From NCBI GenBank assembly GCA_031081715.1, contig JAVHMA010000004.1:1-64000 (forward strand): 64,000 bases of DNA, in the 5' to 3' direction. Shown here piece by piece: positions 61,401-64,000 of the stretch (positions within the stretch are counted from its first letter, which is position 1; each line of letters opens with the position of its first letter). The notes beneath the pieces are model-generated. The model saw only the letters and a program-made list of their open reading frames with translations, was not told the DNA's origin and did not search any database. Made by a program: the position numbers and the translations under genes. Source of the stretch: Armatimonadota bacterium. Lineage in GTDB: Bacteria > Sysuimicrobiota > Sysuimicrobiia > Sysuimicrobiales > Humicultoraceae.

Positions 61401-62729
61401 GTGAGCACGGAAGGGACCACGCAGGTGGCGGCCGCGGCGCTCTCGCGCGCGACCGTCGAGCAGCAGTCCGCGCGCCTGGGTGAGCCGGCCTGGGCGCGCG
61501 AGCGCCGGCTGGCGGCGTGGGAGGCGTTCGAGCGGCTGCCCGCGCCCGCCGTCGCGCGTCCCGAGGAGTGGCGCCGCACCGACGTCGGCGCGCTGGACCT
61601 GGGCGCGCTGGCCGTCCCCGACCCGCAGGGGTCGCCGGCCCGCCAGGGCCGCCACGGGCCGCTGGTGCGCGACGAGGCCACGCGGGCCGGGTGGCTGGCC
61701 CACGCTGACGGCCGGACGGTTGGCCGGGCGCTGCGGGCCGAGCTCGCACGGGCCGGGGTCGTCTTCACCGACCTGGCGTGCGCGATGCGAGAGCACGAGG
61801 CCCTGGTGCGCGAGCACCTCTTCGCGCTCGCGTCGCCCGAGGAGCACCGGTTCCGCGCGCTCCACGGTGCGCTGTGGAGCGCCGGGACGTTCCTGTACGT
61901 GCCGCCGGGCGTGGAGGTGGCCCTGCCGCTCGTCGCGCAGACCTGGCTGGGGACGCCAGGCGGGGTGGTCTTCCCGCACACGCTCGTGGTCGCGGATCAG
62001 GGCAGCCGGGTGGCCCTGATCGAGACGTTCGCCTCGGCCCCCGCCGAGCGCCGCGCGCTCGCCTCGGGCGTGGTGGAGCTGATCGCCCGGCCGGGCGCCC
62101 AGGTGCGGTACGCCGCCGTGCAGGAGTGGGGCCCGTCCACCTGGGAAGTCGGCAGCGTCGTCCGCGCGCGCGTCGAGCGCGACGCCCTGGTGCACACGAC
62201 GATGGTGGCGCTCGGCGGCGACCTGGTGAAGGTGGACGTGGAGGCGCACCTCGGGGGGCCGGGCGCGAGCGCGGAGATGCTCGGGCTCTACTTCGGCACC
62301 GGCGGACAGCACGTGGACGTCCACACGCTGCAGGAGCACGCGGCCCCGCACACCACCAGCGATCTGCTCTACAAGGGCGCGGTGCGCGACGCGGCGCGGG
62401 CGGTCTTCGCCGGGCTCATCCGTGTGCACCCCGGCGCCCAGAAGACTAACGCGTTCCAGGCCAACCGGAACCTCGTGCTCTCCGCGGGCGCGCGGACCGA
62501 TAGCATCCCCAAGCTCGAGATCATGGCCAACGACCTGCGGTGCACGCACGGTTCGGCCACGAGCCGGCTCAACGAGGAGCACATCTTCTACCTGATGAGC
62601 CGCGGCCTCACCCGCCGCCAGGCGACGTTCATGATCGTGGAGGGATTCTTCGCGGACGTCTTCGACCGTCTCCCGTTCGAGACGCTGCGCGGCTACCTCC
62701 AGGCGCGTGTCGCGGAGAAGATGATCTGA
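61401..62729 (+). CDS. sufD: Fe-S cluster assembly protein SufD
   Basis: A 442-residue SufB paralogue. The C-terminal beta-helix region is clear: GVVELIARPGAQVRYAAVQEWG, HPGAQKTNAFQANRNLVLS and EIMANDLRCTHGSATSRLNEEHIFYLMSRGL, with the conserved Cys-Thr-His. It completes the SufBC2D complex. GTG 61401 follows GGAGGAAA. Its stop overlaps the ferredoxin start (TGATG). Confidence 0.96.
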   Translation: MSTEGTTQVAAAALSRATVEQQSARLGEPAWARERRLAAWEAFERLPAPAVARPEEWRRTDVGALDLGALAVPDPQGSPARQGRHGPLVRDEATRAGWLAHADGRTVGRALRAELARAGVVFTDLACAMREHEALVREHLFALASPEEHRFRALHGALWSAGTFLYVPPGVEVALPLVAQTWLGTPGGVVFPHTLVVADQGSRVALIETFASAPAERRALASGVVELIARPGAQVRYAAVQEWGPSTWEVGSVVRARVERDALVHTTMVALGGDLVKVDVEAHLGGPGASAEMLGLYFGTGGQHVDVHTLQEHAAPHTTSDLLYKGAVRDAARAVFAGLIRVHPGAQKTNAFQANRNLVLSAGARTDSIPKLEIMANDLRCTHGSATSRLNEEHIFYLMSRGLTRRQATFMIVEGFFADVFDRLPFETLRGYLQARVAEKMI

Positions 62730-63073
62730 TGGCCGGGTTCGTGAAGGTCGCCACCCTGGGGGAGGTACCGCCGGGCACCGCGAAGCAGGTGCGGGTGGAC
62801 GGCCGGCTCGTCGCGATCGCCAACGTCGGGGGCACGATCTACGCGGTGGACGACACGTGTACCCACGAGGACGAGTCGCTCTCCGCCGGGCCGGTGGTGG
62901 GGGAGATCATCGTGTGCCCCAAGCACGGCTCGCGGTTCCACCTGCTGACCGGCCGCGTGCTGTCGCTGCCGGCCGTGCGGCCGGTTCGGACGTACGCGGT
63001 GAAGGTGGAGGGCGACGACATCCTGCTGTCGCCGGAGCCCCGCCCGGGACAGGGGATGCCCCACAAAGCCTGA
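62729..63073 (+). CDS. Rieske-type 2Fe-2S ferredoxin
   Basis: A 114-residue Rieske domain of the NirD/BphF ferredoxin type. Cluster ligands are DDTCTHEDESL (Cys-x-His) and VCPKHGSRF (Cys-x2-His). It carries no membrane anchor, so it is a soluble electron carrier. Encoded between sufD and sufS and overlapping sufD by 1 bp, it may deliver electrons for cluster assembly or persulfide reduction; Rieske/NirD-like genes are found in SUF operons of several bacteria. Confidence 0.9.
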   Translation: MAGFVKVATLGEVPPGTAKQVRVDGRLVAIANVGGTIYAVDDTCTHEDESLSAGPVVGEIIVCPKHGSRFHLLTGRVLSLPAVRPVRTYAVKVEGDDILLSPEPRPGQGMPHKA

Positions 63074-63093
63074 CGCGCGAGGGGGAGGACGCC

Positions 63094-64000
63094 GTGGCCC
63101 TGGGCCCGCACGTGCGCGACGACTTCCCGCTGCTGCAGCGGCACATCCACGGGCGGCGCCTGGTCTACCTGGACAGCGCCGCGACGTCGCAGAAGCCGCG
63201 CGCCGTGCTCGACGCGCTCCTGCGCTACTACCAGGAGTCCAACGCCAACGTCCACCGCGGCATCTACCGCATCGCCGAGGAGGCGACGGCCGCCTACGAG
63301 GCCGCCCGGGCGACGGTCGCCGCGTTCCTCGGGGCCGGACGGCCCGAGGAGGTGGTGTTCACCCGCGGGACCACCGAGGCCCTTAACCTCGTGGCGGCCA
63401 CCTGGGGCCGTACGCGCGTGGGGCCCGGCGACGAGATCGTGCTGACCGAGATGGAGCACCACAGCAACATCGTTCCCTGGCAGCTCGTGGCCGCCGAACG
63501 CGGCGCGCGGCTGCGTTACGTTCCGGTCACCGACGAGGGGCGGCTCGACCTGGAAGCCTTCGACCGGCTGCTGGGCCCCCGCACGCGGATCGTGGCCGTG
63601 ACCCACCAGTCGAACGTGCTCGGGACCGTGAACCCTATCCCGCGGATCGCGGAGCGCGCGCATGCCGCGGGCGCGGTTGTGGTCGTGGACGCCGCCCAGA
63701 GTGTGCCGCACCAGCCCGTAGACGTCCGCGCGCTGGGCGCCGACTTCCTGGCGTTCTCGGGCCACAAGATGCTCGGGCCCACCGGCACCGGCGGGCTGTG
63801 GGCGCGCTACGAGCTGCTGGAGGCGATGCCCCCCTACCACGGCGGTGGCGAGATGATCGCCCTCGTCGAGCCCGACCGCTCCACCTACAAGGCGCCGCCG
63901 CACAAGTTCGAGGCCGGCACGCCCAACATCGCCGACAGCATCGCGCTCGGCGCGGCCGTGGACTACCTGCGCGCGATCGGTCTGGAGGCGGTCGCCGCGC
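63094..64000 (+). CDS. sufS: Cysteine desulfurase SufS (3' truncated by window)
   Basis: 302 codons of a class V aminotransferase-fold enzyme, cut by the window end. Group II (SufS) features are visible: VRDDFPLLQR...YLDSAATSQKPRAVLDALLRYY, HRGIYRIAEEATAAYE, TEMEHHSNIVPWQ, the PLP lysine in AFSGHKMLGPTG and the RSTYKAPPHKFEAGTPN loop. The active-site Cys lies further downstream, outside the window. It removes sulfur from cysteine for the SufBCD scaffold. GTG 63094 follows GGGGGAGGA. Confidence 0.95.
   Translation, partial: MALGPHVRDDFPLLQRHIHGRRLVYLDSAATSQKPRAVLDALLRYYQESNANVHRGIYRIAEEATAAYEAARATVAAFLGAGRPEEVVFTRGTTEALNLVAATWGRTRVGPGDEIVLTEMEHHSNIVPWQLVAAERGARLRYVPVTDEGRLDLEAFDRLLGPRTRIVAVTHQSNVLGTVNPIPRIAERAHAAGAVVVVDAAQSVPHQPVDVRALGADFLAFSGHKMLGPTGTGGLWARYELLEAMPPYHGGGEMIALVEPDRSTYKAPPHKFEAGTPNIADSIALGAAVDYLRAIGLEAVAA

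Overview
This is a chromosomal window from a very GC-rich (roughly 70%+), gene-dense, aerobic bacterium. Nearly every kilobase codes, GTG starts are common, start-stop overlaps (ATGA, GTGA, TGATG) are frequent, and there are no IS elements, CRISPR arrays, rRNA or tRNA genes that I can see. The gene set includes an actinobacterial-style PHO box, a hom-thrC-lysC operon, a SigB/SigF-like sigma factor, an aa3-type oxidase with a fused CtaA-CtaB, a SUF operon and XRE-TPR regulators. This fits a high-GC Terrabacteria lineage such as Actinomycetota, Chloroflexota, Armatimonadota or the CSP1-3/Sysuimicrobiota group. The lineage is inference only, because no rRNA or ribosomal marker is present.

Layout. 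1-2.2 kb: tail of a LuxR-type response regulator, then two tandem S1C (HtrA/Deg-like) proteases with PDZ domains. 2.2-8.8 kb: a PHO box, pstS-pstC-pstA-pstB-phoU, with unusually large inserts in both permeases. 8.8-11.3 kb: a small unknown protein, a stand-alone cyclic-nucleotide-binding domain, a cold-shock protein and an MFS exporter. 11.3-16.0 kb: on the minus strand a multicopper oxidase, FabH and a COX1-like membrane protein, then a PPOX flavin protein (+) and a HAD phosphatase (-).

16.0-31.9 kb is one long plus-strand catabolic run. It begins with a strong promoter and a LacI-type operator at 16105-16120. It encodes a creatininase-family hydrolase, class II aldolase, Tm-1-like/UPF0261 protein, zinc dehydrogenase, sugar isomerase, LacI regulator and TAXI-TRAP transporter. 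A 4-hydroxyphenylacetate (homoprotocatechuate) meta-cleavage set follows: FlK-like thioesterase, DapA-family lyase, FAH-family isomerase/decarboxylase, HpaE, HpaB, HpaC and HpaD. A strong hairpin closes the run.

32-37.5 kb is an accessory-looking island. An AT-richer segment with two perfect inverted repeats precedes a 58-codon secreted peptide carrying repeated TAGHGDGGAVG units. An XRE-HTH/TPR regulator, a membrane-anchored patatin-like lipase and a second, convergent XRE-TPR regulator follow. The peptide plus regulator pair looks like an RRNPP-type peptide-signalling cassette and is my best candidate for an undescribed system.

37.7-42.2 kb: homoserine dehydrogenase, threonine synthase, aspartokinase, and a sigma factor. 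42.2-45.7 kb: acetyl-CoA synthetase (-) divergent from an amidase (+). 45.7-52.1 kb: cytochrome aa3 oxidase operon (ctaA-ctaB fusion, ctaC, ctaD, two subunit III-like proteins, ctaF). 52.2-53.5 kb: a nucleotidyltransferase-fold protein and an Nfu-N protein. 53.5-56.8 kb (-): a 2-oxoacid dehydrogenase E1alpha-E1beta-E2 operon. 56.9-58.0 kb: an adenosine-deaminase-family gene. 58.0 kb to the end: a SUF operon (sufC, intein-containing sufB, sufD, Rieske ferredoxin, sufS truncated by the window) whose promoter overlaps a sequence close to the IscR type-1 consensus.
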